A DNA stretch of 64,000 nt. It comes from Geobacteraceae bacterium (GTDB taxonomy: Bacteria; Desulfobacterota; Desulfuromonadia; Geobacterales; Pseudopelobacteraceae). Positions 26,024-34,811 of the stretch are shown here, piece after piece. Numbering within the stretch: position 1 is the first letter of the stretch; each line of letters starts with the position of its first letter. The stretch spans positions 434,001 to 498,000 of the forward strand of contig JAAXTM010000001.1 in NCBI GenBank assembly GCA_013336525.1. Reading direction: 5' to 3'. A program made the position numbers and the translations under genes. The notes below the pieces were generated by a model that was given only the letters and a program-made list of their open reading frames with translations, was not told the origin of the DNA and did not search any database.

Positions 26024-27430
26024 ATGCAAAAATATAACAAGTTACTGCTCTTCATACTGCTGGCACTGCCGATTGTCTTTGTAAACCAGGCCAGTGCGAT
26101 TCCGGCGTTCAGCTATGAGCACAATACGGAATGCACGGCCTGTCACACAATCTACCCGGAACTGAACGAATATGGAGAGGCCTTCCTCAAGAACGGCTAT
26201 GTCTGGACTAAAAAACTCAGGGCACCCAAAGAAACAACACCAGTAAAACCAGTCGTGCAGAAACCGGAGGTCAAGGGCGTGGGTGACCAGGCTCTCCCGG
26301 AACAGTTGAAAGCAGATTCGTTGTCTGCGGAGGAAGATGATGATCTGGTTTATGCTCCCAAGCAGAGGAAAAATGAACCACTTTGGATTTCGGGTTTACC
26401 GGAAAAACTGCCCTTGTCACTTTCCGCCACTCTGAATATGGCTTATAACAAAGATGCTGCCGACAAAGACAAGCTTGATTTTTCAACCAGGGCTCTTTCT
26501 CTTCTTTCCGGAGGTGTTTTCAGGGATAAGGTCAGCTTCTGGGTCAAATACAACCTGTATACACAAGGAGCCTTTGATCCAGCTGTCAGCAATACACCAC
26601 TTAATACCACAGCGGGGAGCGGTCCGAACGCTGCTCCTGATATTGAAGAGGTTGCTTTCATGTACCGCAAGGTGTTTGAGACACCTGTCAATATTAAGGT
26701 CGGCAGATTCAGGCCAAAACTGTCACTCTGGAAAAAGAGCAACAAAACCTCCGTGTCTGATTTTGCAACCAACACCTATCAGGTCGGCAGTTCAAAATTC
26801 ACGCTTGATGCACCTGAAGATGCAATTGAAGCAAATGCGGTTATTGGCAACCGTTTGTTTGTAGCTGCAGGTATTGTCGACAGAAATGGGCAGGAGCAAA
26901 AAGAGAGATATGGACATATCTCTTATAAAGTAGGCGGTACCGATCTGTTAGGCAAAGAGCCTGAAGTAGATCTTGATAATGAACATTTCACGGATTATCT
27001 CGCCATCACACTGGCAGCGTATGGTTATTTCGGTAAAAACTCCGGAGATTCGTCGTTTGAACGTAATAAGTTTTTTCGCTTTGGTGGTGACCTGGATGTA
27101 CTGTACATGAACTTCAGATGCCGTCTTTCCGGTGTTGTCGGCAAAGATGATAACCCCGATTTTGGTTCCAAGTTGAAAACCGATTCATACGTGTTAGCTG
27201 CTCAGGCTGAATATATGTTGGCACTAAACCTTCTTGGCTTGGTCCGTTACGAGTATCAGGATATCGGTTACTCAGGTGTCATTGTTCACCGTATAATTCC
27301 GGCAGTCACCTATGCACCGATTGAAAATACAAAAATCACCATGGAGTATCAATATCAGAGATCTGATAATGAAATTTCTACCGTTGCAACTGATCAAAAA
27401 CTGCTGCTCGGACTTAGGTTCACTTTTTAA
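26024..27430 (+). CDS. Cyc2-like fused monoheme cytochrome-porin
   Basis: 468 aa. After the signal peptide come IPAFSYEHNTECTACHTIYP and LNEYGEAFLKNGYVW, the heme-binding signature of Cyc2-type cytochrome-porins, in which a small heme domain plugs an outer-membrane barrel. A Pro/Lys-rich linker (about residues 55-120) then leads into alternating strands ending in LLLGLRFTF, a typical barrel C-terminus ending in Phe. The ATG at 26024 sits 6 nt after GGGAGG and is preferred over ATG 26021 and a longer frame. Function as an outer-membrane electron channel is inferred. Confidence 0.82.
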   Translation: MQKYNKLLLFILLALPIVFVNQASAIPAFSYEHNTECTACHTIYPELNEYGEAFLKNGYVWTKKLRAPKETTPVKPVVQKPEVKGVGDQALPEQLKADSLSAEEDDDLVYAPKQRKNEPLWISGLPEKLPLSLSATLNMAYNKDAADKDKLDFSTRALSLLSGGVFRDKVSFWVKYNLYTQGAFDPAVSNTPLNTTAGSGPNAAPDIEEVAFMYRKVFETPVNIKVGRFRPKLSLWKKSNKTSVSDFATNTYQVGSSKFTLDAPEDAIEANAVIGNRLFVAAGIVDRNGQEQKERYGHISYKVGGTDLLGKEPEVDLDNEHFTDYLAITLAAYGYFGKNSGDSSFERNKFFRFGGDLDVLYMNFRCRLSGVVGKDDNPDFGSKLKTDSYVLAAQAEYMLALNLLGLVRYEYQDIGYSGVIVHRIIPAVTYAPIENTKITMEYQYQRSDNEISTVATDQKLLLGLRFTF

Positions 27431-27450
27431 AAGCGATAATAGGGGTCGAA

Positions 27451-27810
27451 ATGAGATTGTTATTATTTCTGATGATGGTGTGCCTGAGTGCGACTGATGC
27501 AGATGCCAAGCTCAAGGTACTTGGCAAGGGTGAGCGGATGAGATTTGATTCTGCCGGTTTTCCAGCCAACATGAAGCCTGGATATGATGTCATGAATACT
27601 AAATGCAAGGCGTGCCATTCACTTGAACGTGTAGTGCTTGCTATAACCTCTGGAATTGCCCCGGTTACCGGACAGCCGTTTGACAAGATGGCAACAAAGT
27701 CCTATGGCATTAAAATGCTCCGTAAGCCAAATTCAAACATGAGTCGTGATGATATAAAAACTATTATCGGATTTATGAACTTCTTACTTGATGAGTCCGT
27801 AAAGCCGTAA
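27451..27810 (+). CDS. Small periplasmic monoheme cytochrome c
   Basis: 119 aa with a signal peptide (MRLLLFLMMVCLSATDADA), a single CKACH motif after about 50 residues, and a C-terminal helix with candidate Met ligands (NMSRDDIKTIIGFMNFLL). It follows the porin-cytochrome by 20 nt, so it is probably its periplasmic electron partner. The operon ends at a strong hairpin downstream. Confidence 0.88.
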   Translation: MRLLLFLMMVCLSATDADAKLKVLGKGERMRFDSAGFPANMKPGYDVMNTKCKACHSLERVVLAITSGIAPVTGQPFDKMATKSYGIKMLRKPNSNMSRDDIKTIIGFMNFLLDESVKP

Positions 27811-27827
27811 TCCGTAGTTATTCATTT

Positions 27828-27884
27828 GTGTAGAAACAAAAGACCTCATCGTTATGATGAGGTCTTTTGTTTCTACACTGTTCG
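27828..27884. terminator. Bidirectional terminator with 23-bp perfect stem
   Basis: Arms at 27828-27850 and 27856-27878 are perfectly complementary around a 5-nt GTTAT loop, and TTTTG/CAAAA tracts on both sides allow use in either direction. It separates the convergent cytochrome units. Confidence 0.88.
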
Positions 27885-27893
27885 AAGTAAGCA

Positions 27894-29120
27894 TCAGTCC
27901 TTTGTATGGCACTTATTACAGAGACCGCGCTGGGCAGCCGCATAGCGGTTTACCGGCCTATCATACAGAGCCCACTTGGTTTCAGCAGATGTTCTTCCCT
28001 GGGCATACTCAGGGGGGGATCCATTGTCTGTGCCCGGATACTTGCCATTAAACACAATGAAATCCGTATCCATGTTCCAGCGAGCCATACTGTTCCACCC
28101 CGAAGCATGGGCTCTGTGACAAGTAAGACACATGACGTTGGAACCTTGCTCTGGGCCCTTGGTGTAACTGCCGTTATTCTGAGCATGCTGAGTGAGAAGA
28201 GAAAAATTATCGGTTCCCTCTTCAAAGGGGATAAGTGAGGTGTATGCGTTATCTGCCCATCCATTTATATTTCCAGACTTCACATATGCGTTGTAGTTTG
28301 AAATGGTTTCACGACCGCAATTGGCACATTTTCCGGATGGATGCGTACGTCCGGCGCAACCGGAAACGTGGCAGTTTGCACACCACTCCGACATTCCTGC
28401 TCCATAAGCAACCCTCGTGTCAGTCATACTTTCTGCCCTGTTATAGTCACGTGGTGAACTGACAACCGGAGGGTCAGCAGTAAAAACCATACCCGGCACG
28501 GAACTTGTTTTATACCCTCTGCCGCCGAGCATTCTGTATGCACCAGCAGTGGCACCTTTGGATATTTTCCCATGAGGGTCATGGCAACTGATACAGGACA
28601 ATTCACTGCTGGGATAACGCCCATTAGACGATGTTCTCATCGCGCTGCTCGACACATATCCGAAATCAGTAGCGACAATATTGTGACCGTGCCGTTCACC
28701 TGGGCTGGAACCTGATTCCCTGGATGATTTCCAGGAGTAGTTTTTCTTCAGCCAGCCGAAATCACCTCCAGGAGTCAATTGCGAGGGGAGAAGACCGGAT
28801 CGCAGATCCATTGTGTTGGTCGACACATAATGACCAGTGGGATTACGGGTACCTTGTGGTGCCTCATGGCAAATGAGGCAGGTGGAACTGGCATCCGAAG
28901 CTTTTAATGAGGGGCCTTTCCCCACGTGACATTCTTTACACTCACTTGTGCTGCCTGTATGAAATTTTTTAATGCCGGTAGCGCCCGTAGCGTTTTTACC
29001 CTTGTGGCACTCGGTACACTCGGCACCAACCTTCCCAAAAGCTTCCACCATGGAGCTATAAAAAAAAACAATGGGGATCTGTAACAACAAAACCATGATT
29101 ATTCTGTATATTTGCACCAT
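27894..29120 (-). CDS. OmcS-family multiheme cytochrome, seven CXXCH
   Basis: 408 aa from the ATG at 29120 (AGGGGA upstream). After the signal peptide there are seven CXXCH motifs: CTECH, CKECH, CLICH, CISCH, CANCH, CLTCH, CNKCH. The family blocks QLTPGGDFGWLKKNYSW, GERHGHNIVA, CISCHDPHGK, VAYGAGMSEWCANCH and CLTCHRAHASGW match OmcS. It differs at the N-terminus: the CEGCHTMH of OmcS is replaced by CTECHKGK and an extra CKECH heme is inserted. It also has CANCG, which lacks the heme His. Confidence 0.88.
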   Translation of the reverse strand: MVQIYRIIMVLLLQIPIVFFYSSMVEAFGKVGAECTECHKGKNATGATGIKKFHTGSTSECKECHVGKGPSLKASDASSTCLICHEAPQGTRNPTGHYVSTNTMDLRSGLLPSQLTPGGDFGWLKKNYSWKSSRESGSSPGERHGHNIVATDFGYVSSSAMRTSSNGRYPSSELSCISCHDPHGKISKGATAGAYRMLGGRGYKTSSVPGMVFTADPPVVSSPRDYNRAESMTDTRVAYGAGMSEWCANCHVSGCAGRTHPSGKCANCGRETISNYNAYVKSGNINGWADNAYTSLIPFEEGTDNFSLLTQHAQNNGSYTKGPEQGSNVMCLTCHRAHASGWNSMARWNMDTDFIVFNGKYPGTDNGSPPEYAQGRTSAETKWALYDRPVNRYAAAQRGLCNKCHTKD

Positions 29121-29190
29121 ATGAATCCCCTGCACGATTCAATTTTTTTTGTATCCGACAAAATAAATCAATAAATAAATATCATAGTTC

Positions 29191-29218
29191 TTGACTGCAT
29201 TCCAGATAATCGTAATAG
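29191..29218 (+). promoter_or_regulatory. Possible sigma-70 promoter
   Basis: TTGACT and TAATAG are separated by 16 bp in the divergent gap, 36 bp before the ATG of the HAMP-type membrane protein. Spacing and position fit; no experimental support. Confidence 0.4.
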
Positions 29219-29253
29219 TATCATAAATACCTTTTTCAAGGGATGCCGAAATC

Positions 29254-29838
29254 ATGAGTCGTGCTACCGGATTAATTACACAAAAAAATTACCGAATTCT
29301 TCTCTATGTATATTCTCTAGTGATCGTTTTGCTTGGCGCTTCATTCGCCGGACTGGGTGTAATCTGGTCGCTGCCGGGCAACCTCGGCGAAGGGTATCAC
29401 AACGTCCAGGCGATGCTGCGTGGAATCCAGCAGGTACTCTTCTTTAGAATCACCCTATTCTATTCGATCGCGATCCTCATCATTGTTGTTGCGATGGTTG
29501 TGCTGCACCTCTTGTATTCTCACCGGATCGCTGGACCAGCTTACCGTATCGGACAGGAAGCAGCCAAAATAGCCCTTGGAAATCTGGCAGGAATCATAAA
29601 GTTTCGCAAACATGACAATCTGATGGACATGGCGGATTCCATGAATGATGTTGCATCGCAGTACCGTGAACATATCGGGGCTGTTCTGGAACACCTTGCC
29701 AGTATCGAGGAACTGTCTCTAAAGATGAGTGTCCTTGCTCAGCAAGGGAACGATGACAACGCACTCAAACAAGCTGCAGAAGAAATGTCCAGGAAAAGTA
29801 ATGCCATTGACGACTGCCTAGCAGAGATCAGAACCTGA
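29254..29838 (+). CDS. Membrane protein with HAMP-like region
   Basis: 194 aa. Two transmembrane segments (about residues 15-38 and 67-88) flank a short periplasmic loop, followed by a HAMP-like linker (YSHRIAGPAYRIGQEAAKI-ALGNL) and a coiled coil, with no kinase or chemotaxis output domain. It resembles truncated sensor proteins. It is paired with a similar protein 84 nt downstream and precedes a response regulator gene. Confidence 0.75.
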   Translation: MSRATGLITQKNYRILLYVYSLVIVLLGASFAGLGVIWSLPGNLGEGYHNVQAMLRGIQQVLFFRITLFYSIAILIIVVAMVVLHLLYSHRIAGPAYRIGQEAAKIALGNLAGIIKFRKHDNLMDMADSMNDVASQYREHIGAVLEHLASIEELSLKMSVLAQQGNDDNALKQAAEEMSRKSNAIDDCLAEIRT

Positions 29839-29922
29839 ACAGGAACAGAGTGGATTCTGAAGCTGATAACCTTACCGTGTCTAGTGATATCGTGATCGCA
29901 CCAATTGAACGGAGACAACATA

Positions 29923-30501
29923 ATGTTTTTCAGAAAAATATATTTTATAAATAAAAAATTCCAGACCCGTTTTATACTGGAATTCGTATTGGCTGTAATT
30001 TGCTGGGCGGCTGTAACCGTCTGGGTATATTCCTCCCTGGTGGAGAAAAAACTGGACGCCCTCCGCTATTCGTCGCATGTCGACATTAAAACGACAGGTG
30101 ATCTGCTCCTGCCTATTACACTTGGAACTCATCTGATTTCCTTTCTGCTATTTGCCGCCATTCTGGCGTACACCATGCGTTCAATCATGAAAAAGCTCTC
30201 TCCGCCGCTCTATTCCATAAAAAAGGATCTTGCGCGCATCGCCTCCGGCGATCTTACCAGCGAAGTTAGTCTCTGCAAGGGTGAAGAATTCCAGGAGTTA
30301 GCGAGTGAACTTGAGCAGATGAGACAAGGGCTCAGAGACAAGTTTGAACTGATTAAAGATCGGCAGTTGGCTGTTTCTTCCGCCATCTTAGATATCGACA
30401 GCGCAGTGAATAACAGGAGACTTTCCATGACTCATATTGCAATGCTTCAATCCGAGACTGCCAGACTGAAGGAGTCTGTAAATCTTTTCCAATGTTCATA
30501 A
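29923..30501 (+). CDS. Second membrane protein with HAMP-like region
   Basis: 192 aa from the ATG at 29923 (MFFRKIYFINKKFQTRF), which has GGAG upstream; the frame extends six codons earlier. Membrane segments at about residues 17-38 and 55-80 are followed by IKKDLARIASGDLTSEV, typical of a HAMP domain, and a coiled coil. Like its neighbour it lacks any visible output domain. The two may form a sensory or scaffold pair. Confidence 0.75.
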   Translation: MFFRKIYFINKKFQTRFILEFVLAVICWAAVTVWVYSSLVEKKLDALRYSSHVDIKTTGDLLLPITLGTHLISFLLFAAILAYTMRSIMKKLSPPLYSIKKDLARIASGDLTSEVSLCKGEEFQELASELEQMRQGLRDKFELIKDRQLAVSSAILDIDSAVNNRRLSMTHIAMLQSETARLKESVNLFQCS

Positions 30502-30591
30502 AATTGCTTAATCACCCTGTAATTTCCCCCCTCAACAACCTTTTGAAAAATACCACTCATTTTGACCAAGAAACTGGGGTATGGGCCGAAC

Positions 30592-31263
30592 ATGCGAATT
30601 TTAATCATAGAAGATGAAGTTAAAGCGGCCGAGTACCTGCGAAAGGGATTCTCCGAAAACGGGTTTGTCTCAGATGTTGCCAATGATGGAGAAGACGGCC
30701 TGCATCTGGCACTAACCGGCGATTACGACCTTATTATTCTTGACGTGGGACTACCTGAACGATCAGGGTGGTCGGTAATATCGGAACTGCGCCGTAAAGA
30801 AAAAGAGATGCCGGTACTTTTTCTCACCGCCAGGGATGCAGTGGAAGACCGGATCAAGGGGCTGGAACTCGGGGCAGACGACTACCTTGTCAAGCCATTT
30901 GTTTTTTCCGAACTTGTTGCCAGGGTGAGGACAATTCTCCGCCGAGGACCTTTAAAACAGCCGGATGTATTCACTGTAGGTGACCTTGTTATTGATCTGG
31001 TGCGACACAAGGCTACGCGTGCCAACCTGCGTCTCGACCTGACTCCGAAAGAATTCTCGCTGCTTTCGCTTCTTGCGCGCAGAACCGGAGAAGTTGTATC
31101 GCGCACGCTTATAGCTGAACAGGTCTGGGACATGAACTTCGACAGCGACACCAATGTAGTAGACGTTGCCGTGCGCAGGCTAAGGGCCAAGGTTGACGAT
31201 CCACATGAAGCCAAGCTTATTCATACATTAAGAGGGGTTGGCTATGTCCTTGAAGAGCGCTGA
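30592..31263 (+). CDS. OmpR/PhoB-family response regulator
   Basis: 223 aa from ATG 30592 ([20 protein letters not shown]). The receiver has the acidic pair EDE, phospho-acceptor LIILDVGLP, the conserved T (FLTARD) and K (YLVKPF). The C-terminal winged helix has [20 protein letters not shown] and [14 protein letters not shown]. It overlaps the kinase gene and is of the CusR-like subgroup. OmpR/PhoB regulators bind direct repeats spaced about 11 bp; such repeats lie before omcS downstream. Confidence 0.93.
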   Translation: MRILIIEDEVKAAEYLRKGFSENGFVSDVANDGEDGLHLALTGDYDLIILDVGLPERSGWSVISELRRKEKEMPVLFLTARDAVEDRIKGLELGADDYLVKPFVFSELVARVRTILRRGPLKQPDVFTVGDLVIDLVRHKATRANLRLDLTPKEFSLLSLLARRTGEVVSRTLIAEQVWDMNFDSDTNVVDVAVRRLRAKVDDPHEAKLIHTLRGVGYVLEER

Positions 31264-32713
31264 ACAGGCACCTCATGCAGAGCCTCGTCGCCGGTGGTCA
31301 ATCACCCAACGCCTGGTTGTCACCTACACCCTTTCTGCGGTTGCCATGCTCGCCATTACCGCAATCTTCCTTAACTGGACTCTCCATAGTTCCCTCCATA
31401 AAGCAGAACAGGACTATATCGACGACCGTATACGCGTATACCGGGGCATTATCGAACATAGCCCGGATTTTCTTTTCTTTGTTCTGCAAGATATTGAATG
31501 GCAGGGATCATTCGTAAAATATCCACAATATTATGCAAGACTCCTGAATGACCAGTGCCACATCATTATTGAAACAGCACACATGAATAAATTGATTCCG
31601 ATAGAGAAATTTCCAGATGCATGCGTAACCAAAGAAACTTCAAAAGTGCGCCCGAAATCGGACAACAATGTTGTTTACCGGAGTGAAAACGGCAGGTCAT
31701 ACCTCCTGGAAACGTACTGGACCAAAACGGTAGAACCATCACAACCCGTTGCAATCCAGATAGCCATTGACATAACATCCCAGGAAAACATCATCCAGAC
31801 GAACCAACGGCAAATGATTGCGATTATTATGGCCGGAATATTATTTGCGGTTCTTTTCAGTGTTGTTGTTGCCCGACGGGTCCTCAGTCCACTCAATGAA
31901 TTGGCGGAGACAGCCAAACAGATAAGTATGGACAAGATCAGCATGAGAGCCACCGATCCAGAGCGTTGGCCGGTGGAACTGCAAACCCTCGCAATTGCCT
32001 TCAACGAAATGTTAGGCCGCCTGGAAAATTCGTTCATCTGTCTATTTCACAGTGCAGCCAACCTGGCCCATGCTTTGCGGACGCCCATCAACATTCTTAT
32101 GGGTGAAGCAGAGGTCGCTCTCTCTCAGGAGAGAAGCCCGGATGAGTATCGCAAGGTCCTAGAATCAAGCCTCGAAGAACATATGCGCCTTTCACGCCTT
32201 ATCGAAGCGGTCTTTTTTCTGTCAAGAGCGGAAAATCCATCTGCTGCGATCGAACGCTCTCTGTTCAATCCATTAGAAGAGGTTGAGAAGGTATTCAGTT
32301 TTTATGAAGCTCTGGCAGCGGATAAGAAGGCTCAACTTACCAGCCATGGCGATGGTCTTGTTAGCGGTGATCGGATTTTTATCCGCAGAGTCATAAGCAA
32401 TCTGGTTTCAAATGCGCTCTACTATTCCACTCCCGGCGTTAAGATAGACATCACCGTCAAGCAGTTGGAAGACAATTCCCTCGAATTGGTCGTAAGCGAC
32501 ACCGGATTCGGCATCGACGACAAAAACCTGAGTCGTATTTTTGAACGATTTTTCCGCGAAGAGACCAGCAATGTTTGCAACCCCAATGGTTCGGGCCTGG
32601 GGCTTTCAATCGTCAAATGCATCATGGACCTCCACAAAGGCACAGTCACCATACAAAGCGTTCTTGGGCAGGGCACAACAATATCCTGTATTTTCCCGCC
32701 CGGTCCTAATTGA
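31244..32713 (+). CDS. Sensor histidine kinase with altered H-box
   Basis: 489 aa. Two membrane segments (about residues 27-50 and 185-205) surround a periplasmic sensor domain, followed by HAMP, dimerisation and HATPase domains ([34 protein letters not shown]). The phospho-acceptor region reads NLAHALRTP, where the usual Glu after His is Ala. The ATG at 31244 overlaps the regulator gene by 20 nt. It is paralogous to the next kinase, with closely similar sensor domains. Confidence 0.92.
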   Translation: MSLKSAEQAPHAEPRRRWSITQRLVVTYTLSAVAMLAITAIFLNWTLHSSLHKAEQDYIDDRIRVYRGIIEHSPDFLFFVLQDIEWQGSFVKYPQYYARLLNDQCHIIIETAHMNKLIPIEKFPDACVTKETSKVRPKSDNNVVYRSENGRSYLLETYWTKTVEPSQPVAIQIAIDITSQENIIQTNQRQMIAIIMAGILFAVLFSVVVARRVLSPLNELAETAKQISMDKISMRATDPERWPVELQTLAIAFNEMLGRLENSFICLFHSAANLAHALRTPINILMGEAEVALSQERSPDEYRKVLESSLEEHMRLSRLIEAVFFLSRAENPSAAIERSLFNPLEEVEKVFSFYEALAADKKAQLTSHGDGLVSGDRIFIRRVISNLVSNALYYSTPGVKIDITVKQLEDNSLELVVSDTGFGIDDKNLSRIFERFFREETSNVCNPNGSGLGLSIVKCIMDLHKGTVTIQSVLGQGTTISCIFPPGPN

Positions 32714-32830
32714 CGGCATAGATATTATCCAGGTATTATAACAAATGTAACTGCACAGTAATCAGGTTCGTAATGATCTCAGGAAACGAGCGTCTTTAAT
32801 AGATTACGGAAATCAGGAAAGGTTCAATAC

Positions 32831-34303
32831 ATGCCATCAGAAGACAACGAATATTTCGACCAGTGTGGCACCATTAAAACCTGTCGATTATCACTCACCA
32901 TGCGACTGGTGCTTGTCTACGCAATTTCCGCAATTACGCTGCTTCTCATTTCAACCGCCTTCCTCCACACGAACATCAATAACATTCTGGAGACAGCCGA
33001 AAGTAATTATATTGATGACCGGTATCATGTATTCAGGGCCGTTATTGAAACACAGCCGGACTTTGTCGACGTCATCAAGCAAGTTATCGAATGGGAAGGC
33101 GTCTACGCCGCATTCCCTGAATACTATGCCCGTATTCAAGTCAGGAATGCCGGCATCCTTATTGAAACTCTGGACATGGATAAATTAATACCAACGGATA
33201 AGTTTCCCGACACATATAAATCTAAAATCAAGGAGGACCCTAAAAAACATTTTTTATATAAGGGTAATAATGGCCGGTCATACCTTCTGAAGTCTTTCTG
33301 GGCTGACACGTTAGCCCCTTCTCAGCGCATTGAAATCCTGATTGCAAAGGATGTCACCGCAGAAACAGATCTTATTGCGAAAAAACACCGGATTATTGTC
33401 TCGATACTTATGGTCTTAATATTATTTGCTATTTTTTTTAGTTTCGTTGTCGCACGAAAGGTCCTTACGCCTCTCGGTGATTTGGCCAAGGTTGCCAATC
33501 TTATAACCCTCGACAAGATCGGCTTGAGGATTAAAGATCCAACATGCTGGCCCGTAGAACTGCGTTCCTCGGCAATAGCATTCAACAGCATGCTGGACAG
33601 GTTAAAAAATTCATTTGCACAAATTTCTGAGTACACAGCCAATCTGGCGCATGAATTGCGAACGCCTGTTAACAACCTTATGGGTGAAGCGGAGATTGCT
33701 CTTTCCAAAGAGAGAACACCAGAGGAATACCGTATGGTACTCGAATCCGGTCACGATGAGCACATGCGTCTAATGCGCATGATAGATGCGCTCCTTTTTA
33801 TGGCGCGTGGTGAGAATCCTGCAAATCAAATCGAGAATTCATTATTTGATCCAATGAATGAAATAGAAAAAGTATGCTGCTTTAATGAGGCTTTGGTTGA
33901 GGAGAAGCAGGCTCAGATCAGCTCAAACGGCGAAGGCCTCATATACGGAGACCCGACTCTTTTCTGCAGGGTCATGAACAATCTGGTATCAAACGCACTT
34001 TATTATTCGTCTCCAGGGGTAAAAATCAGTATTTCCGTAATAAAGAGCAGGGACGGCTACATCGATGTGGTGGTGAGTGATACCGGACATGGCATCTCTG
34101 AGGAGGACTTGAACCATGTTTTCGACCGCTTTTACCGTGTCATGAGCAGTCGTTCCAGCTATCCACAAGGTTCCGGACTGGGGCTTTCGATCGTCAAATT
34201 CATCATGCAGTTGCATAAAGGAACAGTCACAATACAGAGCATACTCGGTCAAGGCACCACAGTTACTTTGCACTTTCCCGCCCACCACACTAAATCCGGT
34301 TAA
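32831..34303 (+). CDS. Paralogous sensor histidine kinase, canonical H-box
   Basis: 490 aa with the same layout as the preceding kinase: N-terminal membrane segment, periplasmic domain sharing blocks such as ETAESNYIDDRYHVFRAVIE, second membrane segment, HAMP, NLAHELRTPVNNLMGEAEIAL, and an ATPase domain with [11 protein letters not shown]. There is no response regulator of its own; the only one nearby is at 30592. It ends just before a terminator and the omcS promoter region. Confidence 0.92.
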   Translation: MPSEDNEYFDQCGTIKTCRLSLTMRLVLVYAISAITLLLISTAFLHTNINNILETAESNYIDDRYHVFRAVIETQPDFVDVIKQVIEWEGVYAAFPEYYARIQVRNAGILIETLDMDKLIPTDKFPDTYKSKIKEDPKKHFLYKGNNGRSYLLKSFWADTLAPSQRIEILIAKDVTAETDLIAKKHRIIVSILMVLILFAIFFSFVVARKVLTPLGDLAKVANLITLDKIGLRIKDPTCWPVELRSSAIAFNSMLDRLKNSFAQISEYTANLAHELRTPVNNLMGEAEIALSKERTPEEYRMVLESGHDEHMRLMRMIDALLFMARGENPANQIENSLFDPMNEIEKVCCFNEALVEEKQAQISSNGEGLIYGDPTLFCRVMNNLVSNALYYSSPGVKISISVIKSRDGYIDVVVSDTGHGISEEDLNHVFDRFYRVMSSRSSYPQGSGLGLSIVKFIMQLHKGTVTIQSILGQGTTVTLHFPAHHTKSG

Positions 34304-34355
34304 AATCGCAGCCTAACCTCAGCCTTTATAAACTGTACCGTCAGTTAATCCAGAT

Positions 34356-34381
34356 CCCCCTTTTTTAAGGGGGTTTTTTTG
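34356..34381 (+). terminator. Rho-independent terminator after kinase genes
   Basis: CCCCCTT / AAGGGGG stem with a short loop, followed by eight Ts. It ends the regulatory operon before omcS. Confidence 0.9.
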
Positions 34382-34454
34382 TATCAGCTTGTAAGCTGCC
34401 AAACAAAACCTCACCTGCCTATCCAGCTCTATCAATCACACACCTTACCAAAAT

Positions 34455-34683
34455 GTAATGTCTCAGTAATGCTCAGGTAACAATAAAGAGCGCATCTTGA
34501 ATTTAACGATTAGTTCTTTGCCAATACCAAAATGAACCTGACGGAATTGTAATGTAGCCGTAACCCTCAGGTAATGATTAATGGCGTATTTTGAAATTAA
34601 TGAATGGTTCTCTACTAAAATTATTGTGAACCTGACAGAAATGTAATGTTGCTGTAACGCTCATGTAAGAATCAAAAATGTAA
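34455..34683. promoter_or_regulatory. Three phased sets of GTAA direct repeats before omcS
   Basis: GTAA occurs at 34455/34466/34477, at 34549/34560/34571 and at 34643/34654/34665: three sets, each with exact 11-bp spacing, and exactly 94 bp between sets. A further GTAA is at 34680. Flanking text is also repeated (GAACCTGACGGAATTGTAATG and GAACCTGACAGAAATGTAATG), so this is an imperfect 94-bp tandem repeat. The 11-bp direct-repeat format is that of OmpR/PhoB regulators, and one is encoded 3.2 kb upstream. The leader between 34684 and 34811 holds the ribosome site AAAGGAG. Confidence 0.8.
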
Positions 34684-34811
34684 GGTGAGCACAAGGTACA
34701 AATAAACCGGTCGGGGAGGTTAAATATCAAAAGGGAACCATATCAACATTAACCTGTCGCAAGTCAACACCACATCATCTGAAAAAAAATGAAAAAAAAG
34801 GAGAAGTAAAA

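Noticed and set aside
28326-28346. Eighth heme in the minus-strand OmcS-type protein (CANCG)
   Set aside because: The residue after the second Cys is Gly, not His, so it cannot be a normal CXXCH heme site.
34684-34811. GEMM-type (c-di-GMP or cGAMP) riboswitch before omcS
   Set aside because: These riboswitches precede cytochrome genes in Geobacter, but I could not find the conserved GACGCAAAGC or GGTAGCCGGGTTACC-like segments here or before the other cytochromes.
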